Of a DNA stretch of 64,000 nt, positions 21,901 through 32,699 are shown piece after piece; the stretch's first letter is position 1, and each line of letters opens with the position of its first letter. The position numbers and the translations under genes were made by a program. The DNA is taken from positions 27,980,140 to 28,044,139 of the forward strand of contig CM046836.1 in NCBI GenBank assembly GCA_025618425.1, written 5' to 3'. The notes under the pieces were generated by a model, which did not search any database, was not told the origin of the DNA, and worked only from the letters and a program-made list of their open reading frames with translations. The stretch comes from Heliocidaris tuberculata. Taxonomy: Eukaryota; Echinodermata; Echinoidea; Camarodonta; Echinometridae.

Positions 21901-24674
21901 GCCAGATTCTTCAATAGGATCTTTATCATCTTGTCTTATCTTGTCTTGTCTTGGTTGAGTCGGCATATGCAGGCTAGCAGGTTGCTACTTACTGGGATTT
22001 TTGTTTATCTTCATCTTGATCAAGTGAATTTTCAGGCTGTTTTTGGCCGGCGATCTTGCTCCTTTCCAGCACACTTATGTGCAAAATATCACACACTTGC
22101 TATTAGAGGCAATTCATCACGGTACAAAGGTACAAAGTGTGAGGTTATCTAGAATAACCTCGCATATGTGTGAGTGCCCTTGTCATGCCTGAGTGGCTTG
22201 ATTTCAATGTCATATTTCATAAAACATCAAGCCTGTGTGGCTAGAATTCCCATTTCATGGTTGGTTACTATGACACTGGCATGCAATGATGCAGTGACCA
22301 ACTGACCAACTCTCAAGTCTGCAAGGAGTCCAACTCCGGATTCACTGATTGCTAAGTGCAAGTAGCCTGGAAGGCTCTTTGAAGAGTAAACAAAAAAGTT
22401 GACGCTGCTCTTCACAAAGCCTGGTTTTTAATCTCTCTCTGCAATATAGCAGCCATTTTAGAGTCTAAAGAACCTCTTGAAAATCATGTTTACCATGAGC
22501 CAGTTTCTCTCATCTCCTCTTCACCATAGCTTTAGAATATTTTAGACCTCATTTTTTACCCTAGAATTAACAAATATTGGAAAAAAAAAGTGAAATATTG
22601 GGAAAAAAAAAGTGAAATATTAATTTTAATGGTTACCGATAGGTTGAATGTTGTCCGAACAACGCCCCGAAAAAGCCTTCACTGCCCTCGTAGACTCGAA
22701 GTGTCCCGTAATGTCATCGACCTACAGTCACGCAATATTCAGATCAACCATACGTTAGACAAGACCGCTACGAGCGCGCAGGCCTCACACGCATTTTGAC
22801 CGTGCGTCTTCAGCATGCATGCAGTGGCGGTCTTGTGTAACGGGTGGTTAATCTGAAAATTGCAGGTGACTGTAGGTTGATGACATGACGGGACATGAGC
22901 GCAGTGAAGGCTTTTTTGCGGCGGCGTTTAGACCACATTCAACCTAACGGTAACCATTTAAATCAATATTTCACTTTTTTTTCCCCGATATTTTTCAATT
23001 CAAGGGTAAAAAATGGGGTTTTAATATAAAGATGAGAGGAGTTGGCTCACGGTAAAGGTGATTTTCAGGAGGTTCTTTAGACTCTAAAATGTCTGCTATA
23101 TTGCAGAGCGAGATTAAAAAACCAGGCTCTGTGAAGCAGGGTTTTCCATAATTGAAAATTTAAACATGTAAACATGAGCGCGAAGCACGAAGTGCTTTCA
23201 GACGGGGTCCAGGGCCTTCTTAAGGGCCCTGGAAGCTCTGGGGTTTGTAGATGCTCTCTGGTGCAATCTAGCCCTATTTTTGAACATTTCATGTTAGATT
23301 AAGAATCAAGATTTGTGAGAATAATTTTTTCCAATTCATTAAATTTAGTTTTCCTTTGCCCCTCATATTCTACATGTATTCAATACTGAAATTAAATTTT
23401 CTGCATTCTTCCTGTGCGCATTGGGAGGACCTGAATAGAATTTTTTTTTTTAAACTTTCGCTGGGCCGGCTGTATGAATGAGCAGCTCTAATGCACACAT
23501 TAACATTTTGTGGGATCAGCAAAACAATGGAGAGTATACATACGTACATATACGCCAGCTCCGTATGTGCATATGGGCCGTTATGTTCCCGGCCAGCACC
23601 GGGCTGGATCTGGGTAGCAAGCCAGTGGCGTTCCGCTGTACATTTGGCGGACGTATTTTGAATCAAGATGATCGTGGAGCAAATACAACTTGTGTTTCAT
23701 CAGTTCTACCTTTCATAAAATGACTGAAACCTCATTGTATGTTCAAAAGGTTTTAATAGTTGTTGATTGTGGGAATTTCCGTGCGAGTCTCTGTTAAGGA
23801 CCTGTTTCAATGTCTTAAATTTGTAACCTGTCACTCATGATTTTAAACATGTCGGGCCGAACGCGAAACCTGTCGGCTTTACATGTTAAAAGCCGTCGTG
23901 GAAAACCCTGCTGTGAAGAGTAGCGTCAGCTTTTTTTTTTTTTTTACTCTTCAAAGAGCCTTCCAGTTCCAGGCTAAGTGCAAGTGTCAACTGGTCAACT
24001 GTCATCTTGATTAGCCTGGAAGGCTCTTTGAAGAGTAAAATAAAACCAAAAAAAAGCTGATGCTTCTCTTCATCATGTTCATCATGTTCATAGACATGAT
24101 AGAGTATGAAGAGTAGCATCAGCTTTTTTTTTGTTGTTCACTCTTCAAAAGGCAAAATCTTCCACTTCCAGGCCAGGCTAACGTTACTCTTGATTGACCC
24201 CTCTCTCTAGCTCTCTCTTTCTGATAATGATATCTCCGAGTCTCCCTCTAGCCTAGCCTCCTAGGCTCTACACGTCAGTAGTCTACACCGAGTCTAACTT
24301 AGGCTTTATCCTTTAACCATGTTAACAACATGTTTAACAAAAATGTTAGGCCTCTTTCACAGTCTTTCTCCCTCTAGCTCTCTTTCTCTCACTGAATTTT
24401 CAATACTGACATTTAGTCTCAAGATTGATAAGTTATTTGCAGTTACCCGTGAGTACGGCGCAGGTCTGCCAGCAGCGCCACCTCTTTGTCTTCTCATCGG
24501 TCCGCCGCCGCCTCCTCCACCGCGGCCTCCCCGGCCACCACGGCCTCCACCGCCTCCGCCACCTCGTCCCCTACCACGGTTTCCACCTCTTCCTCTTCCT
24601 CCTCTGCCGGCACGATTCCCTCTGTTTGACTTAATGATGTCATCAAGGCTCATGTCAATCTTGTCACCGCTCAT
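15958..24674 (-). CDS. ALYREF: THO complex subunit 4 / Aly-REF mRNA export adaptor
   Basis: Six coding exons: 24674-24447, 21637-21482, 20874-20727, 20064-19995, 17191-16960 and 15969-15958. They total 846 bp, 281 residues plus stop, with consistent GT/AG junctions and phases. The N-terminal UAP56-binding motif is [16 protein letters not shown] Gly/Arg-rich region follows (about 18-75), then [14 protein letters not shown] and an RRM at about residues 113-185 ([11 protein letters not shown] as RNP2; [14 protein letters not shown] around RNP1). A second RGG region and a C-terminal UAP56-binding motif [15 protein letters not shown] close the protein. The family couples spliced mRNA, TREX and UAP56 to the export receptor NXF1 in the nucleus. 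The start is the only Met that gives the canonical N-terminal motif. The last exon codes only for IDS and the stop. Length is close to that of vertebrate orthologues. Introns carry several MITEs and one large dispersed repeat. Confidence 0.95.
17416..17578. mobile_element. GGCCC-ended hairpin MITE with CAG flanks
   Basis: Palindrome in ALYREF intron 5 (between exons 4 and 5 in gene order lies further left-to-right; this copy sits upstream of exon 5). The left arm is GGCCCCGTTGCATAAAACTT then ACCGTTAATGGTAAC; the right arm is the exact complement. The centre holds CAGCCAATCAAAATCAAGG. CAG occurs on both sides (17416-17418 and 17576-17578), a candidate 3-bp target duplication. No protein is encoded. 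Confidence 0.8.
18586..18728. mobile_element. Hairpin MITE (GGGGCGTTTCATGAAAGG)
   Basis: The arms GGGGGCGTTTCATGAAAGGA and CTTTCATGAAACGCTCCC are complementary, continued by TTGTCAGATATTTAATCC against its counterpart TGAAATATCCGACAA. The centre has CAGCCAATCAGATGCAAGG. CAG flanks both ends. It lies in an ALYREF intron. Confidence 0.8.
19402..19806. mobile_element. TTAA MITE (family AGGGAAATCCAACCTT), copy B
   Basis: TTAA at 19402-19405 and 19803-19806. The ends AGTACAATCCAACCTTGG and AAAGTTGAATTTCCCT are diverged forms of the family tips. The interior (GAAATCAGACAAGGAACAAA, CATTTTGGTCATTTGTTGTG, GGGGGAGTTGTC) is collinear with, but shorter than, copy A. It sits in an ALYREF intron. Confidence 0.8.
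20534..20702. mobile_element. Hairpin MITE (GGCCCAAATTCACGAA)
   Basis: Left GGCCCAAATTCACGAAAGAG with TCTAAACCATGATTTAAACC pairs with the right GGTTTAAACCATGGTTTAGA and TTCGTGAATTTGGGCC. AAA lies on both sides (531-533 and 703-705 after base 20000), a candidate 3-bp target duplication. It lies in ALYREF intron DNA, 25 bases from the exon 3 donor. Confidence 0.75.
21755..24175. repeat. Large dispersed repeat with inner palindrome, copy 1
   Basis: Located in ALYREF intron 1. Its left part (ACTCACGGAACCATCACT, GGCTGTGTCAATTTTGGC, GATAGAATATCTAATTTCAT, GAGGTTATCT...AATAACCTCGC) matches 38790-39510 in LUC7L intron 1. From about 22420 to 23140 the sequence folds on itself: TTTAGAGTCTAAAGAACCTC near 22459 is mirrored by GAGGTTCTTTAGACTCTAAA near 23072. 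Several copies of GCCTGGAAGGCTCTTTGAAG and its complement lie at both ends. No transposase frame was recognised. Confidence 0.75.
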
Positions 24675-25625
24675 TTTCCTGTCTTTTTCCCTTTCCAGGG
24701 ACTCAAAATTGATGTAAATAAAGTTAAATTATACCCTACAACTTGTTCAAAAGATATTCAACACGCGATACCGTTAGGGGAATTCGCGCTGCGTGACGTG
24801 CATGCAAGAACTATACGCGGAATATTCAGCGTCGCGTCTAAACCGGTAAAATAAGCGAATAATACAATCAAAGCATGACGTCATACGGCTTTGTCTAAGT
24901 TGCCAATTTAGAAATCTCTGTTAAATAACGAGAGATTAGACTTTAATATTTTGATTTAAGTGTTAGCAAAGCTTATTTGAATTAAAGCTAAGCAAAATAT
25001 GGCAATTTTCTTAACTCCTGGAACTTTCATGGTATGGTGGTCGATCCAGTGTCCGAACACTTTTCAGAAAATCAACGATAGCAAATAAAATATCAAACGA
25101 ATATCTGTCAATCTTACATAATGAATGCTCAAAGTCCTACAGAAAAAGAAGTTGATGGAATTTTAAAAAGACAACGTAGATTTAATACGATATTCCCTTC
25201 CGAGTGAACCCCTTCCCAACGACGCGGCGTTTTGGTCCCTTGAAAAAGTTCTGTATTTCCGAACGTGTGAAACCTATGGGAAAAAGACACAACCTTTGTT
25301 GTTTTCATACGCGTAATCCCACGCGTATGAAAACCCAATTTAGGCGCTTTGTAGCAGCTCTACTTCATCTGGTATTTTAATCATTTTTTTCGTCTCCATA
25401 AACTTTTTCAGAAAAGTGCGTATCATTTTCCCCAGGGAATCGTTTCGCGGCAGCCGCCACCTTGTTTGTAAACATTAAATTTTTCCCACGGGCACGTGCT
25501 TTGCTGGCACGCGTCGACCGTGGAGGTCCACGTGCGTTTTTGGTCACGCCCTTTTGTTTTCGCCTAGTGCGTCATAACGGATGCGCGTATCCTGCTTTTT
25601 TCTTTGGCTTGTGCATTAGCGATAC
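24675..25625 (-). promoter_or_regulatory. ALYREF: ALYREF 5' UTR and promoter candidate
   Basis: Directly upstream of the ALYREF start codon. The region contains GTGACGTGCATGC near 24793, a full TGACGTCA at 24876-24883, and a CpG-rich stretch around 25430-25620 (TTTCGCGGCAGCCGCCACC, GGCACGCGTCGACCG). A housekeeping-type promoter is expected for this gene; the exact transcription start is not visible. Confidence 0.5.
24876..24883. promoter_or_regulatory. CRE palindrome TGACGTCA
   Basis: A full cAMP-response element consensus, about 200 bp upstream of the ALYREF start codon and in the usual range for a CREB/ATF site in a housekeeping promoter. Function is inferred from the motif and position. 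Confidence 0.5.
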
Positions 25626-26074
25626 GATTCCTTGGTGTTTTTAATCAGTTTTTGTGATAATTTTATGCTTTTTATTCAATGATCATTTCATTGCATTGGA
25701 AAGTATTCTAATGTGTATAAAGAATTTTTATTATTTGTTCTTAATCTTATTGTAGATATTTTTGGTGGTAATCCAATTTCTTGTGTAAATAGATTTTTGG
25801 TTTCTATTTTAGCACAATTTTGTCCTACTGGGACATTTTTTCTCTTCTTAAGGGATTAGCCGTGATTGGTCAGTTTTATAGTGTTCTTATTGGTGCGTAT
25901 TAGAACAATTTGATTGGGTAGAAGTCAAGCTTGTTAGGGAACTTTAGTCAGTCGCCTCTTAACCACCGGAGAGTGCGGACCTTTCAGTTTTTCCGTTACT
26001 CCCACGATCGATTTATCTATCGCCTTATTGGATTTATAAGGAATTTTATATATTTTAATTCGGGATCGAATTTC

Positions 26075-26600
26075 TGGCCTAGATTCTATCTGCATTCGAG
26101 CCATTCGAGACTTAGACTTATTACGTCTCTATATTATCAGCTGCTAGAACGATTTAACATCCCTAGATTTTTATCAGCGTTTATTTCGTCATCGAACTGA
26201 ACTTTACTGGTCTAACTTCGTCACTGCAAATTCAACGTCATCGAACTTTCATCGCCATCGACATCAACATCGACTTTTGTAACCTTTTCATCTTAGACTT
26301 ACGTTTCTGCATTATCAGCCACTAGAACAATTTAGCATCTCTATTATCAGCGTTTATTACGTCATCGAACCTTCATCGACATCAACATCGACACCAACTT
26401 CGAACCTTTGTAGCCTTTTCACCTTAGACTTACGTTTCTGCATTATCAGCCACTAGAACAATTTAGCATCCCTACATCAGCATTTATTTCGTCATCGAAC
26501 TGAACTTTATCCACTTCGTCACTTCGACTTCGAATTCAGCGTCATCGAACTTTCATCGCCATTCGACATCAACATCGAGCTTTTAAGTTTTGTAGCCTTT
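26075..26600. repeat. Imperfect tandem array of CATCGA-rich units
   Basis: The blocks TTAGACTTACGTTTCTGCAT, ATTATCAGCCACTAGAACAA, TTTAGCATCCCTA, TCGTCATCGAACTGAACTTT and CATCGACATCAACATCGA recur in order, with starts of the first block near 26110, 26293 and 26411. Spacing is irregular (about 120-185 bp), so units have lost or gained segments. No reading frame persists through it. It could be part of a retroelement leader or a local satellite; neither could be shown. Confidence 0.7.
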
Positions 26601-27261
26601 TCACCAACCTTCGTCGATTCAGCATTATTGCACTTCATTAAACTTTTTCGAGCTTTAGACTACATCTTTTCATTCAACGACATCACCAAGTCTTCTCGCG
26701 TAAGTCACTTGCAGCCAGCATTTCTTTTAGATCTTGAACTTTAATCTGAACTCAGAACTCTAGTCTAAATCAGCAGCAATTTTTTCACGGACTTTTAATT
26801 CCACCTTGTATCATTTTATCCATTTCGCCAGATCTAGATTCTTATAATAAAAAAAGGAAAAAAGGGAATTTCTTTTGTTTTGGTATTTTAATTTATTGTC
26901 GGCATCAAAAACGTAGTCTTTATCTTCTTAGTTTTATTTTCACCATTCCTCAAATTTACATCCTTTCCCGACGACCAATATTTTTTCCTTTAAAGCTTAA
27001 CTGTACACGTTCGGTAATACAATCTGTTCGGAATTACAATCCTTGACTATATGTGTTACCCTCTCTTTATGCGTGGTGAACACCCCGATCGAAAAACTAA
27101 CAGTTCAAAATCAATTTCACTTGGCAGCTTCACAAACAAGCCTTGAGCAGACATTTAGAGTTTTATTCTAGATGCCTCCTGTCCCCTGTACATAATGAGA
27201 TTAGGCTATTCAATGTAAAATGAACTGTAAATTTGATCCTCTTGAGCCCCCCTCGCTGCCT

Positions 27262-27316
27262 CCCCCCCCCCCCCCCATACACACACACACACGCGCGCGC
27301 GCGCGCGCGCACACAC
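27262..27316. repeat. Poly-C with (CA)n(CG)n(CA)n
   Basis: Fifteen C, then CA repeats, a (CG) run of about 18 bp and CA again. The alternating purine-pyrimidine (CG)n core is a strong candidate for Z-DNA. Confidence 0.95.
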
Positions 27317-27465
27317 GTTCATGCGCACACAAACTGAAACTCTCTGCTCACCATAGAGATACATACTATAGTATGTATCTCTATGCTGCTCACCCTCTCA
27401 TTTTCAAGTCAGAGGGTCACACTCACCAACAGATTGAACTCGTGATTCAAGAAATGACAGCAACA

Positions 27466-28318
27466 TTAAAGGAGAATGAAACCCTGGGGAAATATCCATT
27501 TTATTGTATTATATTCTTATAGAAGACCAGTTAGAGAGCTTGATTGAACTTATAAGATGGCATAGCTTTATTAAGGTACTGTGCAGGCAGACATCTTTGT
27601 AGTCAAGTATCCATGTGCAGGTATCATACAAGTACTCATTGTTTCATAACTGACCTGTCATGAGTCATGGGTTACAGGTCATTCTATATTTAGCTATACA
27701 TGCTAGTCTGTATTTGCAGACTCTGTTAACTAGCTATCACTACATTATTGAAAAGAGAGTATAGAGTAGGGAGGTGGAAGAGGGATAGAGAGAAGCAATT
27801 TTTAAAAAGTTCCATCAAAATCGGTTTCGAAATGAAAAAGTTATGAAAGTTTGAAAAGTCTCAATTTACTTTCTATGGCGATCCTCAAATTGGCAATGTT
27901 GCTTCAAAATGGCAGGTTTAGTAGTACAACTCTCAATATGTTTTGTACACAAAAATTCATATTTTCCCCATTATCTCTAAAGATGCTGCTTGTCTTTTTA
28001 TGAACTCAACATATGTTGTGTCAAATACATTTCCCCATGATATATCTTGAGCTGAGAAGGGGACAAGCTGCACCTTCAGAGATAATGGGGAAAATATGAA
28101 ATTTTGTGTACAAAACATTATGGAGACTGTACTACTAATTACTATGAAGCAACATTACCAATTTGAGGATCGTCATAGAAAATAAATTGAGAATTTTCAA
28201 ACTTTCATAACTTTCTCATTTCGTAACCGATTTTGCCTGGAACTTTGTTTTAATTGCTTCTCTCTATCATCTCTTTTCATTAAAATTGATTTCCTCCCAG
28301 GGTTTCATTCTCCTTTAA
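27466..28318. mobile_element. TTAA-flanked MITE (family AGGAGAATGAAACCC)
   Basis: TTAA at 27466-27469 and 28315-28318 flank exact inverted tips AGGAGAATGAAACCCTGGG. Long inverted arms follow (TCGAAATGAAAAAGTTATGA, ATTTTCCCCATTATCTCTAA and complements). The subterminal AATCGG...AAAGTTATGA motif is shared with the other TTAA families here. Confidence 0.85.
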
Positions 28319-28362
28319 ATTTTCACTGTACGGTATACCCAAAAGAATGGGACAAACTGGGC

Positions 28363-28866
28363 CAAAGCTCATAGACAGTCTCGGTAGCAAAAATCATACT
28401 GGCAAGAAATTTATCTAACATAGTCACATACTATTCTCCTTTTATCATAAGACACATGTACGAGATTATTTAACATTCCATTCACGATTTCGAACAAATT
28501 TTAGTGTAAATATCTGTAAGAAACGCTTGGTAACGGCTTTTCACTGCATGCACGCTAAGACCATATCCACCCGAAGGTTCCCCGCAAGATAAACTCAGCG
28601 CTTCGCACTATGTGTAGCGTATTCTATAACACAGCAATCCTCATGTGAGTAGTGTGTGTGGCCGTTGTTTGAATTTACATATCCTTTTTTTTGGGCCAGG
28701 GATTTTTATTACTTTTCACCTCTCATTCGATAAACATTTCACTTAAGGAGGAAAAAACTTCACAGCATCTTATTTATGTTAGTCGGCCTCCTATTTATTA
28801 AGTAAAATCAAAGAAATCTCACGAAAAGTATTTTGAGGGCTTACCAAAACTATCTGTTACCTTTAA
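28363..28866 (-). mobile_element. MITE (family TTAAAGGTCATGTAAAG), copy 1
   Basis: This is an inverted copy of 47760-48255. Shared blocks are GAGGGCTTACCAAAACT, TTAGTGTAAATATCTGTAAG, AAAGCTCATAGACAGT and the block with GTGTAGCGTATTCTATAACA against its counterpart. One TTAA end is intact (28863-28866); the other end is mutated. Confidence 0.65.
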
Positions 28867-29823
28867 ATTGTGTATAGTTTAGGAACTCTAGCTCTTCCAA
28901 ATCAACTCTCTTTTCTTTTCTTTTCAATCACATTTGTGTTCCTGAAATATATAATCTGTCATTATAGTTTCATTTCTTTTTATGTTAAATAATTGTTTTC
29001 ATAATATTGAATTGAATTTAGACTTGACAAATAAACTCAAATTAAATCAAATCGCTATATCAACCTCCCTTCCTTCCTCCTCTCTCCCAGAATCCCCCTT
29101 CTCCTCTCTTTTTCCTATCTTTGGAAATCATAAATCATTATATATTTCATTTGGTATTCAAATTGGCAAAGCGTGTCCTTCGAACGCTTCAGTTCATACT
29201 GTTTCGCATATTGCCAATTTGTAACCTTCATAGGGGAATGAAAAAAACAAATTTCAAGTTAGTGTAATCTTTCGAGCTTCAAATAACAATGAAATGTAGC
29301 ATAATATTAATTTGAAGCAGAATGTACTACAAAAATAATTCATGATCCTTATTCAAATGAGAAATACTAGTCATTAATCTCATTCGCTTTTACGTAGATT
29401 ACACGTTGTGTATGTGTGCAATGACCTCTGCATGTATGCTATATACACTAGCACTGGATGCGATACTATGTGCGATACTGAGCTGAGCAGAGCGCGCGCA
29501 CAGGGCCCTGCGCTATACACATGCAAAATTGTTTTGCAAGAAACAAAAACTATAGTGTATAAACTACAGAATATTTAAAAACAACATTTGCCTAGAAAGT
29601 TACCTCGCCATTTTGAATTTTAAAAAATCGAATTACATTTTGCAGATTTCGTTGTGAAAATCATCGATTTCCAGTTGTCTCAGGAAGATATGAAAAACGT
29701 CAAAGAAACACGAGGCTTTGTATACACTGTGCAACCTGCAATCAATTGGTGATGAATTTCATTATCTATTCATTTGTCCTTTTTTCGATTTATAAAGAAA
29801 GAAAATCCAACTTCAAAAATATT
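28867..29823. other. Intergenic, nothing recognised
   Basis: AT-rich sequence with no support for genes. It ends at the 8-bp target duplication of the next element. Confidence 0.5.
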
Positions 29824-30187
29824 ACACCGAGCAGTGGCGTATCTAAGGGGGCAGAGGGGGCAAGTGCCCCGGCGGCACTTGAAGGGGGCGCAAAAAACGC
29901 AAAAGAGAGAAAGAAAAGGGTTAGAAAATGCAAGAAAATTTATGGTCTCATTAAATTGCTTGGGCCCCAGTCAGTCAAGGATAAAATGCGTCAGAAATGG
30001 TGTTTTATAGGGTTTGAAATGCGAAAATTTTCTAAAGCTTGGTCACTTTGCTCCCTCGCATAATTATGTTCATGCAGGATTTAGCTATATTTTCAAGTGC
30101 TAACCATTAATTGACTTTAGTTGCTTTGCCCCTCCCCCCCCCCCCCCCCCCCGGCATAAGGCAAGAGCTTGCTAAATTTTGCTCCCC

Positions 30188-30342
30188 CAGGGCCCTCTTG
30201 CATAAAAAGTTGCTTGCGATTAAACGCAACTCAAAAAATTAAACGCAAGTCCAAAATACGCGATCCTGATTGGTTGAAAATCAAGTTGCGTTTAATTTTT
30301 TGAGTTACGTTTAATCGCAACTTTTAATGCAAGAGGGCCCAG
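30188..30342. mobile_element. GGCCC-ended hairpin MITE with CAG flanks, nested
   Basis: Arms GGCCCTCTTGCATAAAAAGT and ACTTTTAATGCAAGAGGGCC, with GATTAAACGCAACTCAAAAA against its complement, surround a centre CTGATTGGTTGAAAATCAAG. CAG flanks both ends (30188-30190 and 30340-30342). A second copy lies at 36537-36692. Confidence 0.85.
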
Positions 30343-30548
30343 ATGGTATAGATAAGTACATAAAAAGCATTTCAAAGTATTGAAATCATAAATTTGCCTT
30401 GCAATTGCCTTGCTATATTCCTCAAATATATTTCTTCAGGGTTTTCATTCATCAGTTCAGTGCGCCTCTAAAATAGGAATGTTCAAAATTTCAACAACAA
30501 CAAAATAAATATTGTTAGGTAGCTGTATTTCCTTGGATTTTTTTTTGT

Positions 30549-30585
<37 letters not shown>

Positions 30586-30599
30586 CTTTTTTTCTAAGG

Positions 30600-32699
30600 G
30601 TAGGTTATATAGAAGATAGAAATATTGGAGAAGCTGTTAGGTTAATAGATGATATGCTACTTCATTCTTTAAATCAAACAAATGGTTTTTTGGTCACAGT
30701 GGATTTTGAAAAGGCATTTGATTCTGTAGCTCACACTTTTCTGTCCAAAGTTCTTGATTTGTTTGGGTTTGGCGATTCTTTCCGATCTTGGATTAAGGTG
30801 TTATATACGGATATAAGCAGTTGTGTAATGAACGGTGGGCGTTCGACTGGGTACTTTGATATCAAACGGGGGGTCAGACAGGGTGATCCATTATCTCCCT
30901 ATCTGTTTTTGTTAGCCATAGAAACACTTGCGCAGGTAATAAGGAAAGACAATAACATTAAAGGAATTCAATTTGGGGGAAATGAGATTAGACAAATACT
31001 GTATGCAGATGATATTTCTTTATTTGTGAAAGACAAACCCTCGATTGATAGGTTACAGATTATTTTTGAAGAATTCGAGAAAATTAGTGATCTCAAAGTT
31101 AACAAAGGAAAGACTAATTTTATGTGGATGGGTAAGAATTGTGATAGACCGGATATAGCATTGTTTGGCAACCTTGTTCTGGAAGTTAAAATTTTGGGTG
31201 TTTATTTTTCCATGAATGTTAGAAAAAAAGAGGATTTGAATTATAAAGAGATATTAAGTAAAATTAAAAGGCTTTTAGGGTGGTGGAAAGAACGGGATTT
31301 AACACTTATGGGGAAAATACACCTGATCAAAACATATGCATTATCAAAACTTAATTATGTTTCGTCACTCATAGTGGTTCCTCAGTGGATATTTTCTGAA
31401 GTAGAAAAGATTACTTTTGAATTTCTGTGGCGTGGAAAAGACCGAATAAAAAGAAAAATAATGTATCAGGATTATGCAAATGGTGGCTTAAAAATGACAA
31501 ATTTCAAGCTGTTTGTCAAGACACAACGTATTATGTGGTTAAAGCGCTTATTATATGGAGAAAAGAATGCAGGGTGGAAATTGTATTTTGATTACTGCTT
31601 TAGATCAGTTGGGGGAAGATTTGTTTTTAAATGTGATTTTGATTTTGATTTTGATTTTGAGTCGTCCATTTTGAGATTGGGTGCTCCACCATTTTATTTG
31701 GAAATTATAAAAGTTTGGCAGGATATGGAAAAATGCAGGAATTTTGAAAGTGATGTTATAAATCCAATAATATTTAATAATAGAAATATACGTATAAGAG
31801 ATAAAACGTTTTTTTATAGTGATTTATATGATAGTGGCATATGCCAGCTAACAGATATTTACGATAATGGACATGTGAAGCCGGTGGCATACTTTCAAAG
31901 TCTTGGTATTAACGGAGACGGTTTGCTTAAGATAAACGATATAATTAGTGCTATACCAATGAATTGGAAGGATACTGAAGCCATAGACAGATTTCAGCAA
32001 GTTGATTTAAAAATTTTTAATATAATCTTGAATATTTTTGACCAGAAATCTAATTTTCAATGCATAAAATCTAGGAGAATTTATGAACATTTTGTCAAAG
32101 AGTTGCAAGACACTTATAGTTTACAGATAAGGGATGGTCACAACAACTTTGATTTTACGGATAAGGAATTGAGGGAAATATTTGTCAGACCGAGAAGTTC
32201 AACTCTGATTTGGAAATGCAGGGAATTTCAGTTTATGTTAATACACGGGGTCGTATATACCAAAGAACAGCTTATGAAATTTGGTTTTGTAGCTGATAAC
32301 CTATGCTCCTTTTGTCAACTTGAACCAGAGACATATTCGCATTTATTTTGGCAGTGTGACAAGGTTAAACAGATATGGAAATTTCTGATTGAACATTTTG
32401 ATATAGCTGAATTGAAAAATATGAATTGGCAAGAAATATTTTTGGGAATCACGGGTAATTCTGATAGATCTAAGTGTGTAAATAGTCTGATGATTTTGTT
32501 GAAATATACTATTTTCAAATCTAGGTCAGAAAATAACTTGCCAACCAGAGAAAAGATAGTAAAAATTATTTCGGAATTTATAGAGGATGAAAAAACTCTA
32601 GCGTCAAAAGCAGGTAGACTGCATTTGCATTTACGAAAATGGGAACACATAAAAATATTCAAGTCAGGTATGTGGACTGAAGGGGGGAACCTGAGATGA
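30600..32699 (+). CDS. LINE reverse transcriptase (C-terminal part of ORF2)
   Basis: An uninterrupted frame of about 699 codons. It begins inside the RT domain with a GYIEDRNIGEAVRLI motif typical of the L1/Tx1 group. Catalytic motif A is VDFEKAFDSV (Asp at 30702-30704), followed by RGVRQGDPLSPYLF and the YADD motif (31002-31013). After a long connection region, the C-terminus has CSFC...HLFWQC, the zf-RVT type CCHC motif. The family reverse-transcribes its own RNA at a nicked target. The 5' part (apurinic-like endonuclease and RT fingers) is absent, so this copy cannot be autonomous, yet there is no stop or frameshift in 2.1 kb, which suggests a recent insertion. The nominal upstream frame through the TG microsatellite is not real; no genuine start codon is assigned. 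Confidence 0.9.
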   Translation, partial: VGYIEDRNIGEAVRLIDDMLLHSLNQTNGFLVTVDFEKAFDSVAHTFLSKVLDLFGFGDSFRSWIKVLYTDISSCVMNGGRSTGYFDIKRGVRQGDPLSPYLFLLAIETLAQVIRKDNNIKGIQFGGNEIRQILYADDISLFVKDKPSIDRLQIIFEEFEKISDLKVNKGKTNFMWMGKNCDRPDIALFGNLVLEVKILGVYFSMNVRKKEDLNYKEILSKIKRLLGWWKERDLTLMGKIHLIKTYALSKLNYVSSLIVVPQWIFSEVEKITFEFLWRGKDRIKRKIMYQDYANGGLKMTNFKLFVKTQRIMWLKRLLYGEKNAGWKLYFDYCFRSVGGRFVFKCDFDFDFDFESSILRLGAPPFYLEIIKVWQDMEKCRNFESDVINPIIFNNRNIRIRDKTFFYSDLYDSGICQLTDIYDNGHVKPVAYFQSLGINGDGLLKINDIISAIPMNWKDTEAIDRFQQVDLKIFNIILNIFDQKSNFQCIKSRRIYEHFVKELQDTYSLQIRDGHNNFDFTDKELREIFVRPRSSTLIWKCREFQFMLIHGVVYTKEQLMKFGFVADNLCSFCQLEPETYSHLFWQCDKVKQIWKFLIEHFDIAELKNMNWQEIFLGITGNSDRSKCVNSLMILLKYTIFKSRSENNLPTREKIVKIISEFIEDEKTLASKAGRLHLHLRKWEHIKIFKSGMWTEGGNLR

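Noticed and set aside
28315..28318. A second shared TTAA junction between neighbouring MITEs
   Set aside because: The next element's end aligns to about 28363, not to 28315, so the two elements do not abut.
30549..30599. Extension of the LINE frame into the TG microsatellite (Cys-Val repeats)
   Set aside because: It is simple-sequence translation with no ATG; RT similarity begins only at about 30600.
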